Assembly: GCA_002298995.1 (NCBI GenBank)
Contig: DBMO01000037.1
Span: 124,001 to 188,000 of the forward strand
DNA length: 64,000 nucleotides
Direction: 5' to 3'
Source: Desulfarculales bacterium UBA696
GTDB lineage: Bacteria > Desulfobacterota > Syntrophobacteria > Syntrophobacterales > Syntrophobacteraceae
Under the pieces are notes generated by a model. The model was not told the origin of the DNA. It did no database searches and saw only the letters and a program-made list of their open reading frames with translations. Shown in pieces: positions 16,454-24,648 of the stretch. Numbering within the stretch: the first letter of the stretch is position 1; every line of letters begins with the position of its first letter. Made by a program: the position numbers and the translations under genes.

Positions 16454-18673
16454 CTAACTTACCAGGTGCAGGCTAACCATCACGACATCGATCAGTTTTA
16501 TGCCTATAAACGGCAACACCACACCCCCCAGCCCCCAGACCAGCATATTCCTGCGAAGCAGGGCATCGGCTCCTAGCGGCCGGTAGCGGACGCCCTTGAG
16601 AGCAACCGGAATCAGCGCCGGTATGATCAGAGCGTTGAAGATCACAGCCGAGAGGATAGCCGAGGTAGGCGAGTGCAGGTGCATGATATCTATAATTTTC
16701 AGCCACGGCAGCGTGCCGGCGAAAAGCGCCGGGATGATAGCGAAGTATTTTGCCACATCGTTTGCAATCGAGAAGGTTGTAAGCGACCCTCGCGTCACCA
16801 GGAGCTGTTTTCCTATTTCAACGACTTCAATCAGCTTGGTTGGATCGCTATCCAGATCGACCATATTGGCTGCTTCCTTGGCGGCCTGGGTACCGGCGTT
16901 CATGGCCAGCGCAATGTCGGCCTGGGCAAGGGCAGGAGCGTCGTTGGTGCCGTCGCCCATCATCGCAACGAGCTTGCCTCCGGTCTGCTCCTTCTTTATA
17001 TAGGCGAGTTTTGTCTCAGGCGTGGCCTCGGCAAGGAAGTCATCGACTCCGGCCCTTTTTGCAATAGTCGCGGCGGTAAGCGGGTTATCTCCGGTGATCA
17101 TAACGGTTCGAAGACCCATTCTGCGCAATCGCTCGAAGCGCTCCGACATGTGCGGCTTCAGAATGTCTTCAAGGACGACGAGACCGACAATGCTATTCTC
17201 CTCGGCAACGAGCAAGGGCGTAGCACCCTGTGATGCCACTCTGTTGACCAATTCACCGAGTTCGCGAGGAACACTGCCGCCATTGGCCTGCACGAACTGG
17301 ATTACGGCGTCCGGGGCGCCTTTTCTGATCCTTCGTCCATCGGGAAGATCGATTCCGCTCATTCGCGTCTGGGCAGTAAAGGGGATGAAATTGGCTGCGG
17401 GCGGCACATTAGCCGGCACTGAGTTCTGGGACTCGAACAGATTCACGATGCTTTTGCCTTCCGGCGTCGCATCCGCCGAGGAAGCCATGGCTGCAAAGTG
17501 TCCCACGTCCGAAGCGGAATATTTTCCGATAGGCATAAACGTTGTCGCGTTCCGGTTACCTATCGTTATGGTTCCCGTTTTATCGAGCAGCACGACGTCT
17601 ATATCGCCCGCCAACTCCACCGCCTTGCCGCTCTTGGCGATAATGTTCGCCTGGAGAGCGCGGTCCATTCCTGCTATCCCGATTGCGGCCAGCAGAGCGC
17701 CGATGGTGGTCGGGATGAGACAGACAAGAAGTGCGATGAGAGTGGGGATGTCGGTGCCGAGACTTTTCAGAGGCGCCCTCAGCCCCAGATAAGTCATCAT
17801 GTACTGTTCGGCGTTCCATGCCATCGGCCAGAGCGGGATAACGACAATGAGAAAGATCAGCGTAAAAGCCGACAGTACCAGGGTAAGAGCGATTTCATTT
17901 GGGGATCGCTGGCGTATGGCTCCCTCGACCAGCGCGATCATGCGATCCAAAAAAGACTCACCGGTCTCACTGGTAATCTCGACAACAACACTGTCCGAAA
18001 GGAGGACCGTACCTCCTGTGACACCGGACCGGTCCCCACCGGCTTCACGAATCACGGGTGCGGATTCTCCGGTTATCGCCGACTCGTCAACCGAGGCGAT
18101 GCCTTTAACGATTTCGCCGTCACCTGGGATTGTTTGTCCTGCTTTCACAACGACACGATCACCCGGTCTCAAAGCTGTTGACGAAACCTCCTGGATTTCT
18201 CCCGTCTGATTGAGGCGATAAGCGATAGTGTCGTGACGGGCTTTTCTGAGCGACTCAGCTTGCGCCTTGCCGCGAGCTTCAGCAAGAGCGGTAGCAAAAT
18301 TTGCGAACAATACGGTCAAGAAGAGCCACGCATCAAGCGATATGAAGTAGGAAATCGGCACCTGAGACTCAGAACCGCCCAATGCAGCCTCAATAATGTA
18401 CAGAAAAGTCAGAATAGCGCCGATCTCGACGACGAACATCACGGGATTATTCCACTGCAGATCAGGCCGCAGAGTGATAAATGCCTGCTTAATGGCTACT
18501 TTCGCGGTTTCCTTCTCCAGGAGTCCTCGCGGCTTTACACGCCGAGTTGGTCCCGGTGGCATACCGGGGTCTGGCGCGGGTTTTAATATTTTCGGAACTT
18601 CCTTGCTCATATAGGGAACTCCCTTTAATTCCTGAGTGGTTTCCAGAGTGATTATTTTGGGATGATTTTTCAT
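16454..18673 (-). CDS. kdpB: K+-transporting P-type ATPase KdpB
   Basis: A 739-residue catalytic subunit. The phosphorylation motif DKTGTIT is clear near residue 368, TGES is in the actuator domain near 219, the hinge 'MGDGTNDAPAL' is near 581, and 'CLIPTTIGALL' marks the KdpB membrane segment. It hydrolyses ATP to drive potassium import through KdpA. The ATG at 18673 has TGGAG five bases upstream and lies 15 bases after kdpA; an alternative ATG at 18610 (GGGAG upstream) would give a protein of more usual length, 718 residues. Confidence 0.96.
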   Translation of the reverse strand: MKNHPKIITLETTQELKGVPYMSKEVPKILKPAPDPGMPPGPTRRVKPRGLLEKETAKVAIKQAFITLRPDLQWNNPVMFVVEIGAILTFLYIIEAALGGSESQVPISYFISLDAWLFLTVLFANFATALAEARGKAQAESLRKARHDTIAYRLNQTGEIQEVSSTALRPGDRVVVKAGQTIPGDGEIVKGIASVDESAITGESAPVIREAGGDRSGVTGGTVLLSDSVVVEITSETGESFLDRMIALVEGAIRQRSPNEIALTLVLSAFTLIFLIVVIPLWPMAWNAEQYMMTYLGLRAPLKSLGTDIPTLIALLVCLIPTTIGALLAAIGIAGMDRALQANIIAKSGKAVELAGDIDVVLLDKTGTITIGNRNATTFMPIGKYSASDVGHFAAMASSADATPEGKSIVNLFESQNSVPANVPPAANFIPFTAQTRMSGIDLPDGRRIRKGAPDAVIQFVQANGGSVPRELGELVNRVASQGATPLLVAEENSIVGLVVLEDILKPHMSERFERLRRMGLRTVMITGDNPLTAATIAKRAGVDDFLAEATPETKLAYIKKEQTGGKLVAMMGDGTNDAPALAQADIALAMNAGTQAAKEAANMVDLDSDPTKLIEVVEIGKQLLVTRGSLTTFSIANDVAKYFAIIPALFAGTLPWLKIIDIMHLHSPTSAILSAVIFNALIIPALIPVALKGVRYRPLGADALLRRNMLVWGLGGVVLPFIGIKLIDVVMVSLHLVS

Positions 18674-18688
18674 CGTTGCTCCAGTTCG

Positions 18689-20518
18689 TCATCCTCCGAA
18701 GGGTATTGGCCCAAGGTGCTCAGCCACGGGCCCGAGCGCCGCAACCGGCAAGAAGAGCAACGCGCCGATGATTACGACGGTACCGAAAAGGAGGAATCCG
18801 AATGTAAAGCTGTCGTCTCGCAGGGTGCCAAGACCGAATGGGCTAGATCTCTTTGCACCTAGGGAGGCGGCCAAAGCGATTGGAGCTATTATCGGAATAA
18901 AACGACTGAAGACCATGGTCAGACCCGTAGCGATATCGAATGCCGCGGCGCTTGGTCCAGGATGGGCTGCATTCCAGAACCCGTAGGTGACTCCCAATCC
19001 GTCAAAGGCCGAGCCGTTATTGGCCGAAGCCGAAGAGAACTGGTAGAGTATCTGAGAAAGACCATGCGCGCCGGGATTGCTTATTGCCTGGAGCCCCCAT
19101 GAAGTAGCCGCAAAAAGCCCGGTTGGCATCAGAATCATGACGGGGTGGACCAGTACGGCCAGCATCGCGTACTTCACCTCGCGCGCCCCAATTTTTTTGC
19201 CAAGGTATTCAGGAGTCCGCCCCACCATTTGCCCGGCGATGAAAATGCCGATTATCACGAACATCAGCATATTGATCATCCCCACCCCCTTGCCGCCGAA
19301 GATGCAGTTGAGCCACATTCCGGTCATGGGCGAAAGGGCGGCTATCGGGTTTAGACTGTCAGCCTCCGCGTTCACGGCCCCGCAGGTAACATCAGTGGTC
19401 AGGGCGGCAAATGTCGCACCCGCCGATGTCCCGAATCGCATTTCCCTGCCCTCGAGATTGCCAAGATGCTGATCCACTGGAAGAGACGCGACGGCAGGCA
19501 GCGTCACCGTGACTTTTCCCGGTGAGGTGGCGCTGGGAATCTCGTAGTTGCGTTCGGTTGACTGGCCGGCAATCCCGGGATTGGGCTTCAGCGTATCAAA
19601 GCAGATGGACCATACGACCGTTCCGGTCATCAGGACCAGCATTACAGTGAAGACCACGAGAGAGTGCTTAAACCTCCCGAGCATCCGGCCGTACATCAAA
19701 ACCAGAGCGAACGGGAAGATCATCATTGCCAGCGTGTTGAAAAAATTTGACAAGCCGGTAGGGTTTTCAAAGGGATGCGCGGAGTTCATTCCATAGAAAC
19801 CGCCTCCATTCGTCCCGAGCATTTTGATAGATTCGAAAGCTGCAACCGGCCCAAGGGCAATGTTTTGCTTCTTGATCTCGCCAGTGTCTCTAGTGCCCAT
19901 CGCCCCCGGTTCAAGGGTCGATACCGCATGAGATGTTTGAAGGGTCATCGGGCTGCCCTGGGTTATGAAGATAAGACCAATAACAAAAGCAAGCGGTACG
20001 AACATGTAAACGACCACCCGCCACATATCGAGAAAGAAGTTGCCAAGGGAGGAATCGCTTCTAAGGGCTCGAATGATTGCCGACAACGCGCTAAAACCTA
20101 TTGCCGCGGAGAAAAACAGATTGAAGATCCCGAAGAAAATCTGGCTGAAATTCGACAGGTGCTGCTCCCCTGAATAATGCTGAAGGTCAGTGTTGGTCAT
20201 GAAAGAGATCACACTGTGGAAAATCGTGCTTGGAGCGAGCAGTGTTTTCCCATCAGGGTTTAAAGGCATCCAGGGCTGCAAGGCCAGCACCAGGAAACTG
20301 AACACGAACATCAGCGTGTTGAACAGCAGGAGCGAGCCGGCATATTGTTTCCAGTTCTGTGGGCCGCTATCGAGGCGCTTTTCGAACCAGCGGAACACCG
20401 GCAGAGGCCGGTACTTCCCATCCATGATCCAGGCCGTATAACGGCTCAACGGAAACGCTAGGATGGTTGCCGTCGCAAGGAGTGCAATGGGAAGTAACCA
20501 TACTTGGAGAAACATCAT
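18689..20518 (-). CDS. kdpA: K+-transporting ATPase channel subunit KdpA
   Basis: A 609-residue integral membrane protein with ten or more hydrophobic segments. Selectivity-filter-like loops are visible ('TNTDLQHYSGE', 'GTNGGGFYGMNSAHPFENPT', 'TCGAVNAEADSLNP', 'SASANNGSAFDGL'). It is somewhat longer than the 557 residues of the E. coli protein because of loop extensions around residues 190-215 and 320-350. KdpA binds and conducts potassium for the KdpB pump. It starts 41 bases after kdpF, within the same transcript. Confidence 0.96.
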   Translation of the reverse strand: MMFLQVWLLPIALLATATILAFPLSRYTAWIMDGKYRPLPVFRWFEKRLDSGPQNWKQYAGSLLLFNTLMFVFSFLVLALQPWMPLNPDGKTLLAPSTIFHSVISFMTNTDLQHYSGEQHLSNFSQIFFGIFNLFFSAAIGFSALSAIIRALRSDSSLGNFFLDMWRVVVYMFVPLAFVIGLIFITQGSPMTLQTSHAVSTLEPGAMGTRDTGEIKKQNIALGPVAAFESIKMLGTNGGGFYGMNSAHPFENPTGLSNFFNTLAMMIFPFALVLMYGRMLGRFKHSLVVFTVMLVLMTGTVVWSICFDTLKPNPGIAGQSTERNYEIPSATSPGKVTVTLPAVASLPVDQHLGNLEGREMRFGTSAGATFAALTTDVTCGAVNAEADSLNPIAALSPMTGMWLNCIFGGKGVGMINMLMFVIIGIFIAGQMVGRTPEYLGKKIGAREVKYAMLAVLVHPVMILMPTGLFAATSWGLQAISNPGAHGLSQILYQFSSASANNGSAFDGLGVTYGFWNAAHPGPSAAAFDIATGLTMVFSRFIPIIAPIALAASLGAKRSSPFGLGTLRDDSFTFGFLLFGTVVIIGALLFLPVAALGPVAEHLGPIPFGG

Positions 20519-20559
20519 TTATCTTCCTTTTGGCATCTGGAAGTTTAAAACCCAAGCCT

Positions 20560-20640
20560 CTAGAACCATTCAGGCCTTATCAGGGCGACCAACAAATAGA
20601 CGAAAAGGAATGCGGCAACAGCCGCGGTCAGATAGATCAT
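20560..20640 (-). CDS. kdpF: K+-transporting ATPase subunit KdpF
   Basis: A 26-residue hydrophobic peptide, starting MIYLTAAVAAF and ending in ALIRPEWF. The ATG at 20640 has GGAGC upstream. The single membrane span and the C-terminal 'RPE.F' are characteristic of KdpF, the small stabilising subunit that binds next to KdpA, and the position directly before kdpA agrees. Confidence 0.9.
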   Translation of the reverse strand: MIYLTAAVAAFLFVYLLVALIRPEWF

Positions 20641-20649
20641 TTCTAGCTC

Positions 20650-20748
20650 CTATACTTTTTCGCAAGCCATGATGAATAGATAACACAAACCCATTAGTCC
20701 CAAACCAAGGGCGAACATCGATGGCAACCAGATCGTTAAATTCTCCAT
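20650..20748 (-). CDS. Small single-span membrane protein upstream of kdpF
   Basis: A 32-residue ORF, starting MENLTIWLPSM and ending in IMACEKV, with GGAGG 11 bases before the ATG. It has one membrane span with an acidic N-terminus and ends 9 bases before kdpF. I recall short ORFs of this shape in front of kdpF in other anaerobes, but they are usually unannotated. It may be an additional small Kdp subunit or assembly factor; this is inference from position and composition. Confidence 0.6.
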   Translation of the reverse strand: MENLTIWLPSMFALGLGLMGLCYLFIMACEKV

Positions 20749-20777
20749 TGAGTTTATTGCCTCCATTGAAGATGTAC

Positions 20778-22619
20778 CTACGGATCGACCTTCTGCAATG
20801 CGTTGCCGGCATTCAATGCGAAAGTAAATTTGGCGCCTTTCCCGGGCTCACTTTCAACACGTATATCGCCTTCATGCGCATCTATAATTTCTTTGGCAAT
20901 AGAGAGTCCCAGTCCTGAGTCGCCCTGCTGCGAATAGCCGGGCACCCTGAAAAACTTTTCGAATATATGGGGCAGATATTCCTTTGGTATTCCCATTCCG
21001 GAATCCTCGACCTCAAAGAGCACCCTGCCGTTTTGCTCGCGTGCGGATAGCTTTACCTGCCCTCCGGGAGGCGTATGCTTGAGGGCATTAGTCAAAAGGT
21101 TTGTAATAACGATCTCCAGCCTGAACCTGTCGGCCAGCACTTCCGGGATGTCTCCGGACAGGTCGAGCAGCAGCGCAATTCCCTTGTCATTAAACGAGGG
21201 CCTTATCTCCTCTATTGCGTTCAGAAGAATCTGTTCGGTATTCACCTGAACGAGTTCCAGCTTGGACTGTCCAGATTCCATCCGGCCGATATCGAGCAGA
21301 TTTTCGATAATCCGGTAGAGCCTGTCGCTGTCCTCACGGGCGGCGGCGACCAGCTCGGTCTGTTTAGGACTGAGAGGTCCCAGCTTTTCGTTCAAAAGAG
21401 CGTGGGTAGCGAGTCGGATGGAAGTAAGAGGGGTCTTTAGCTCATGAGATACTGTCGAAATAAGCCCGCTTTTCATCTCGTCAATTTGGCGCAAGCGGCT
21501 GACATCGGAAAATATCAGGGTTACACCCATCAAGCGGCGGGCATCATCGAGAATCGGGACAGCCTCAGGCAGGAAAAACCGCTCTTCGCCATCCCTGAAA
21601 ACCTGAAGAGCCGAATCATAGCTCTTAAAGGTTATCGGTCGCATCTCGCGGCATGCGCGCTCAAAGAGGTCCTTCACTTTGTCGTTTTCAATCGACTGGA
21701 TATCGCTTCCAGGCTTGAGGGCAAAGTGAGTCTGAGCAGTTTGGTTCGAAAGCTCGATCTTCCCACCGGGGCTGCAGATTGCGATCCCGTCAGAGAGGGA
21801 ATTCAGGGCGGAAATGACCGCCTCCTGGGTGCGAAAAAGCCGGGCTCGGCTGCTGCGCCTGAACTCGCGCAAGCTCGATGTCATCTCATTAAATGAAGCG
21901 GCAAGCTGCCCGATTTCATCCCCCGAGCGCACCTTTACGAGCAAATCCAGGTTGCCCTGTTGAATTTCTTTTATGGAGCGTGTCAGATTCGAAATAGGCC
22001 TGGCGATCGACGGCACGATGAAGGCGATCAGGATCAGGGCCAGAACCACCCCGCAGATTACCAGGGCAATTAATGTGCGATTTGTTTCAGCTGCCTGCTG
22101 CATCACCTTACCGTCTATAGAGACCATATTGTTTATATTGATATCTATAATTTGCTGTAGCGTATCCTGAATCTCGTCGGAGAGGGGAAGAGGCCTGGTT
22201 CTGTAAAAATCGCGCCGCGCACTCCCGGTTTGCGGCAACTGAAAGTAGGATTCCAGATCGCTCCTGTAGTTGTTCCAGAGCTTTGTCAGCCGATCTGTCA
22301 GCTCCTTTTCCCCGGGGAGGGTAATGTTTCCCTGCTGGAATTTCAGGCTTTTGGAAAACTCACCAATAGCGGAATCCACCACCTGCCTGTTGTCGTCCCA
22401 TCCCCAGGCGAATGCCTCGGCGCTTCGGTCCATCAGAACGAGATTGTTCATCATGCTTTGCCCGGCGGCAACGCTGTCGTAGTTCTCCCTGAAGATCCGC
22501 TCTACCGTTTTGCTCGAGCGGGCAATCGTGCTGATGCTAATCACGCCGAGAATCAACAGAATTAATAGCGGGCCGCCGGAAGCTATGATCAACTTCGTTC
22601 TTAGACTCATTTCATTCAC
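20778..22619 (-). CDS. Membrane histidine kinase (HAMP-PAS-HisKA-HATPase)
   Basis: A 613-residue kinase. Membrane segments at about residues 9-30 and 183-205 enclose a 150-residue periplasmic sensor. A HAMP domain follows at 207-260, a PAS-like domain at 270-375, then HisKA with the phospho-acceptor in 'VSHELKTPLTS' near 390, and an HATPase_c domain with N box 'LLTNALKHTPPGG', G1 'VEDSGMGIP' and G2 'GDSGLGLSIAKEI'. It is encoded between an NtrC-type regulator and the kdp structural genes, so it probably substitutes for the missing kinase half of KdpD. An ATG three codons in (22610) suits the predicted sigma54 transcription start near 22624 better. Confidence 0.9.
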   Translation of the reverse strand: MNEMSLRTKLIIASGGPLLILLILGVISISTIARSSKTVERIFRENYDSVAAGQSMMNNLVLMDRSAEAFAWGWDDNRQVVDSAIGEFSKSLKFQQGNITLPGEKELTDRLTKLWNNYRSDLESYFQLPQTGSARRDFYRTRPLPLSDEIQDTLQQIIDININNMVSIDGKVMQQAAETNRTLIALVICGVVLALILIAFIVPSIARPISNLTRSIKEIQQGNLDLLVKVRSGDEIGQLAASFNEMTSSLREFRRSSRARLFRTQEAVISALNSLSDGIAICSPGGKIELSNQTAQTHFALKPGSDIQSIENDKVKDLFERACREMRPITFKSYDSALQVFRDGEERFFLPEAVPILDDARRLMGVTLIFSDVSRLRQIDEMKSGLISTVSHELKTPLTSIRLATHALLNEKLGPLSPKQTELVAAAREDSDRLYRIIENLLDIGRMESGQSKLELVQVNTEQILLNAIEEIRPSFNDKGIALLLDLSGDIPEVLADRFRLEIVITNLLTNALKHTPPGGQVKLSAREQNGRVLFEVEDSGMGIPKEYLPHIFEKFFRVPGYSQQGDSGLGLSIAKEIIDAHEGDIRVESEPGKGAKFTFALNAGNALQKVDP

Positions 22620-22635
22620 CCCACCCTCTAATAGG

Positions 22636-22650
22636 GCAAGGTGCGTGCCA
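22636..22650 (-). promoter_or_regulatory. Consensus sigma54 (-24/-12) promoter
   Basis: On the minus strand the sequence reads TGGCAC (22650-22645), five bases, then TTGC (22639-22636), an exact match to the RpoN consensus TGGCAC-N5-TTGC. It lies in the 155-bp gap between the regulator gene and the kinase gene, pointing at the kinase. The expected transcription start is near 22624, only a few bases from the kinase start codon. Confidence 0.8.
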
Positions 22651-22721
22651 GATCGACAAAAATAAAGCTCAATGTTATCATGGGATTAAGTGGTTTATTG
22701 TGGCTTGCGAGGGAGGGTGTT

Positions 22722-22768
22722 ATTTCAAAGTGAAGGATGTGCGGGATCGGGCATTTCAAAATGAAATG
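22722..22768. promoter_or_regulatory. Pair of palindromic sites, likely activator UAS
   Basis: A perfect 17-bp palindrome CATTTCA-AAA-TGAAATG is at 22752-22768, and a related, less perfect site ATTTCA-AAG-TGAAGG is at 22722-22736. Their centres are about 31 bp (three helical turns) apart and lie roughly 105 and 135 bp upstream of the predicted sigma54 start. This is the usual place for enhancer sites of NtrC-family activators; the neighbouring response regulator is the obvious candidate. Confidence 0.65.
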
Positions 22769-22774
22769 TTCGAT

Positions 22775-24136
22775 TCAAAGTCCATATTTTTTACGTTTGC
22801 GCCAAAGAGTCACCGAATCCATTCCAAGTATCCGGCATGCCTCATCGATTGATTTTGTGGAGGAGAGCACTCGCCTGATGTGAGCCCTTTCCAGTTCTTC
22901 CATTGTGACGAGGTCTCCAGCACCGGGAATCCTCTCGGAGGGCCTTGCCTTATGGGGAAAATGGTGGATGCCGACGCGTTCCTCCCTGCACAGGAGAACC
23001 GCACGCTCGATGGCGTTGCGAAGTTCCCGCACATTGCCGGGCCATTCGTAGTCTAGGAGAAACTCCGATGCCTCATTTGTAAATCCGAGGACCTGGCCGC
23101 GATGGTTTTGTCTCGCGAAGAATGCCAAAAGACCTTCCGCTATCGGGAGGATGTCCTCACGACGATCCCGAAGCGGCGGAATCACGACCTCCACGACATC
23201 CAGCCTGTAGAAAAGGTCCTCCCGGAATCGCCCTGCCTTGATCGCCCCTTCGAGGTCAACGCTCGTTGCCGCAATGATCCTCACGTTGGCTTTCCTGGTC
23301 CCCAACTCGCCCACCCGCTCATAGACCTTTTCCTGGAGGACCCGAAGCAGTTTGGCTTGAATCGAGAGCGGTAGATCGCCGATTTCGTCCAGAAAAAGCG
23401 TCCCGCCTTCGCATGCGGAAATCCGTCCCGGATAGTCGCGCAGAGCTCCGGTGAATGATCCTTTGGCGTGCCCGAAAAGCTCGCTTTCAAGCAGTTCAGC
23501 GGTAAGTGAAGGGCAGGAAACAGTTCCAAATGACTTTGAAGACCGCTTGCTCCATGAATGAATCGCGTTGGCGATAAGTGTTTTGCCGGTACCGCTTTCT
23601 CCTCGGATGAGGATGGTTGCGTCACTTTCGGCGACCTGCCGGGCCAATGCAAGGGTTCGCTGCATGACAGGACTCCGGCTCTCTACAACAGCCTCGGGAA
23701 CAGATTCATTCAACCGCTCCTGGAGGGCGGCAATTTTTTGTTCGAGAGTCCTGACCTCGGCAACCTTATTTACCAGAACAGATACCTGGTCGTGAGTGAA
23801 GGGTTTTGGCAGGTAATCAAAAGCCCCCTTGCGCATCGCTTCCACCGCGCTGTCAATTGAAGCGTATGCGGTGATAACAACACACTTGATCCACGGACAC
23901 AGCGCCTGCAACTTTGGGATCAGCTCCATTCCGGATTCGGTCCCAAGGCGCAGATCGACCAATGCCAGGTCGAAATACCCATGCCCGGCTTCCTCCAGCG
24001 CATCCCGTGCATTCGCAACGGCAACGACATTGTGCCCCTCGGCTTCAAGGGAAATCCCTAGAGTCTTCCTGATGTTAGGCTCGTCGTCGATCACGAGTAT
24101 GAAGAGGCTGGCGACCTTACTGACTGTATTCTTCAT
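22775..24136 (-). CDS. NtrC-family sigma54-dependent response regulator
   Basis: A 453-residue activator. Residues 12-130 form a receiver with acidic pocket 'VIDDEP', phospho-Asp in 'ALVDLRLG' and Lys in 'YLPKPF'. Residues 150-375 form the sigma54-interacting AAA+ domain: Walker A 'GESGTGKT', the sigma54 loop as GSFTGA (one of the accepted GAFTGA variants), Walker B 'GGTLFLDEIGDLP'. A Fis-type helix-turn-helix is at the C-terminus ('DEACRILGMDSVTLWRKRKKYGL' region, residues 430-453). It is the first gene of the leftward set and most likely activates the sigma54 promoter in front of the kinase gene and thereby kdp. Confidence 0.93.
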   Translation of the reverse strand: MKNTVSKVASLFILVIDDEPNIRKTLGISLEAEGHNVVAVANARDALEEAGHGYFDLALVDLRLGTESGMELIPKLQALCPWIKCVVITAYASIDSAVEAMRKGAFDYLPKPFTHDQVSVLVNKVAEVRTLEQKIAALQERLNESVPEAVVESRSPVMQRTLALARQVAESDATILIRGESGTGKTLIANAIHSWSKRSSKSFGTVSCPSLTAELLESELFGHAKGSFTGALRDYPGRISACEGGTLFLDEIGDLPLSIQAKLLRVLQEKVYERVGELGTRKANVRIIAATSVDLEGAIKAGRFREDLFYRLDVVEVVIPPLRDRREDILPIAEGLLAFFARQNHRGQVLGFTNEASEFLLDYEWPGNVRELRNAIERAVLLCREERVGIHHFPHKARPSERIPGAGDLVTMEELERAHIRRVLSSTKSIDEACRILGMDSVTLWRKRKKYGL

Positions 24137-24648
24137 TTTAGCTCCGCCTGGACAGGATGTAGCCTAATATTCTAATTCATCCACGCCGCGGTTGCATGTA
24201 AAAATGGCGGTGCCGAATTGCCGAGGCGGTTCGTGCCTCATTCGCCACGATTTTCACCGGGATGGGGCCTGACCCTTGCACGAAAATATTTCGGCCTAGA
24301 AATCCCGCTGGTCGCGGCATACCATGGACTATCCTGTTCGCCCGTTTTGGTGATCTTGAGGGGTTTGCCGGTGGTCTGGATAAAGACATACTTCAAAATC
24401 AATCGTCGGATATGGCTGAAATAAGGTGATATTCTTGGAAATATGTGCTTGTAATGTTCAGAATAAGATAGAGCTAATCATAGTAGTAGAAAAAGGGATG
24501 ATTCAGATTTGACATAAAGCAAGTAATCTGCTTTAGCTAAGCCCTAAAAGAATTAGCATTCTTTTGCCTCACCCTTGCATTATATTTTGCAACTCCCAAA
24601 CTTCACCCATTAGCCTATTGAAAACAGTCGTGGAAAAGGAGATATGAA
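24137..24648. other. Gap between divergent regulator and beta-propeller genes
   Basis: About 510 bases that must contain two divergent promoters. The right part is AT rich (24420-24620). I could not align a convincing -35/-10 pair or a sigma54 site, and no ORF with family resemblance is present. Confidence 0.4.
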
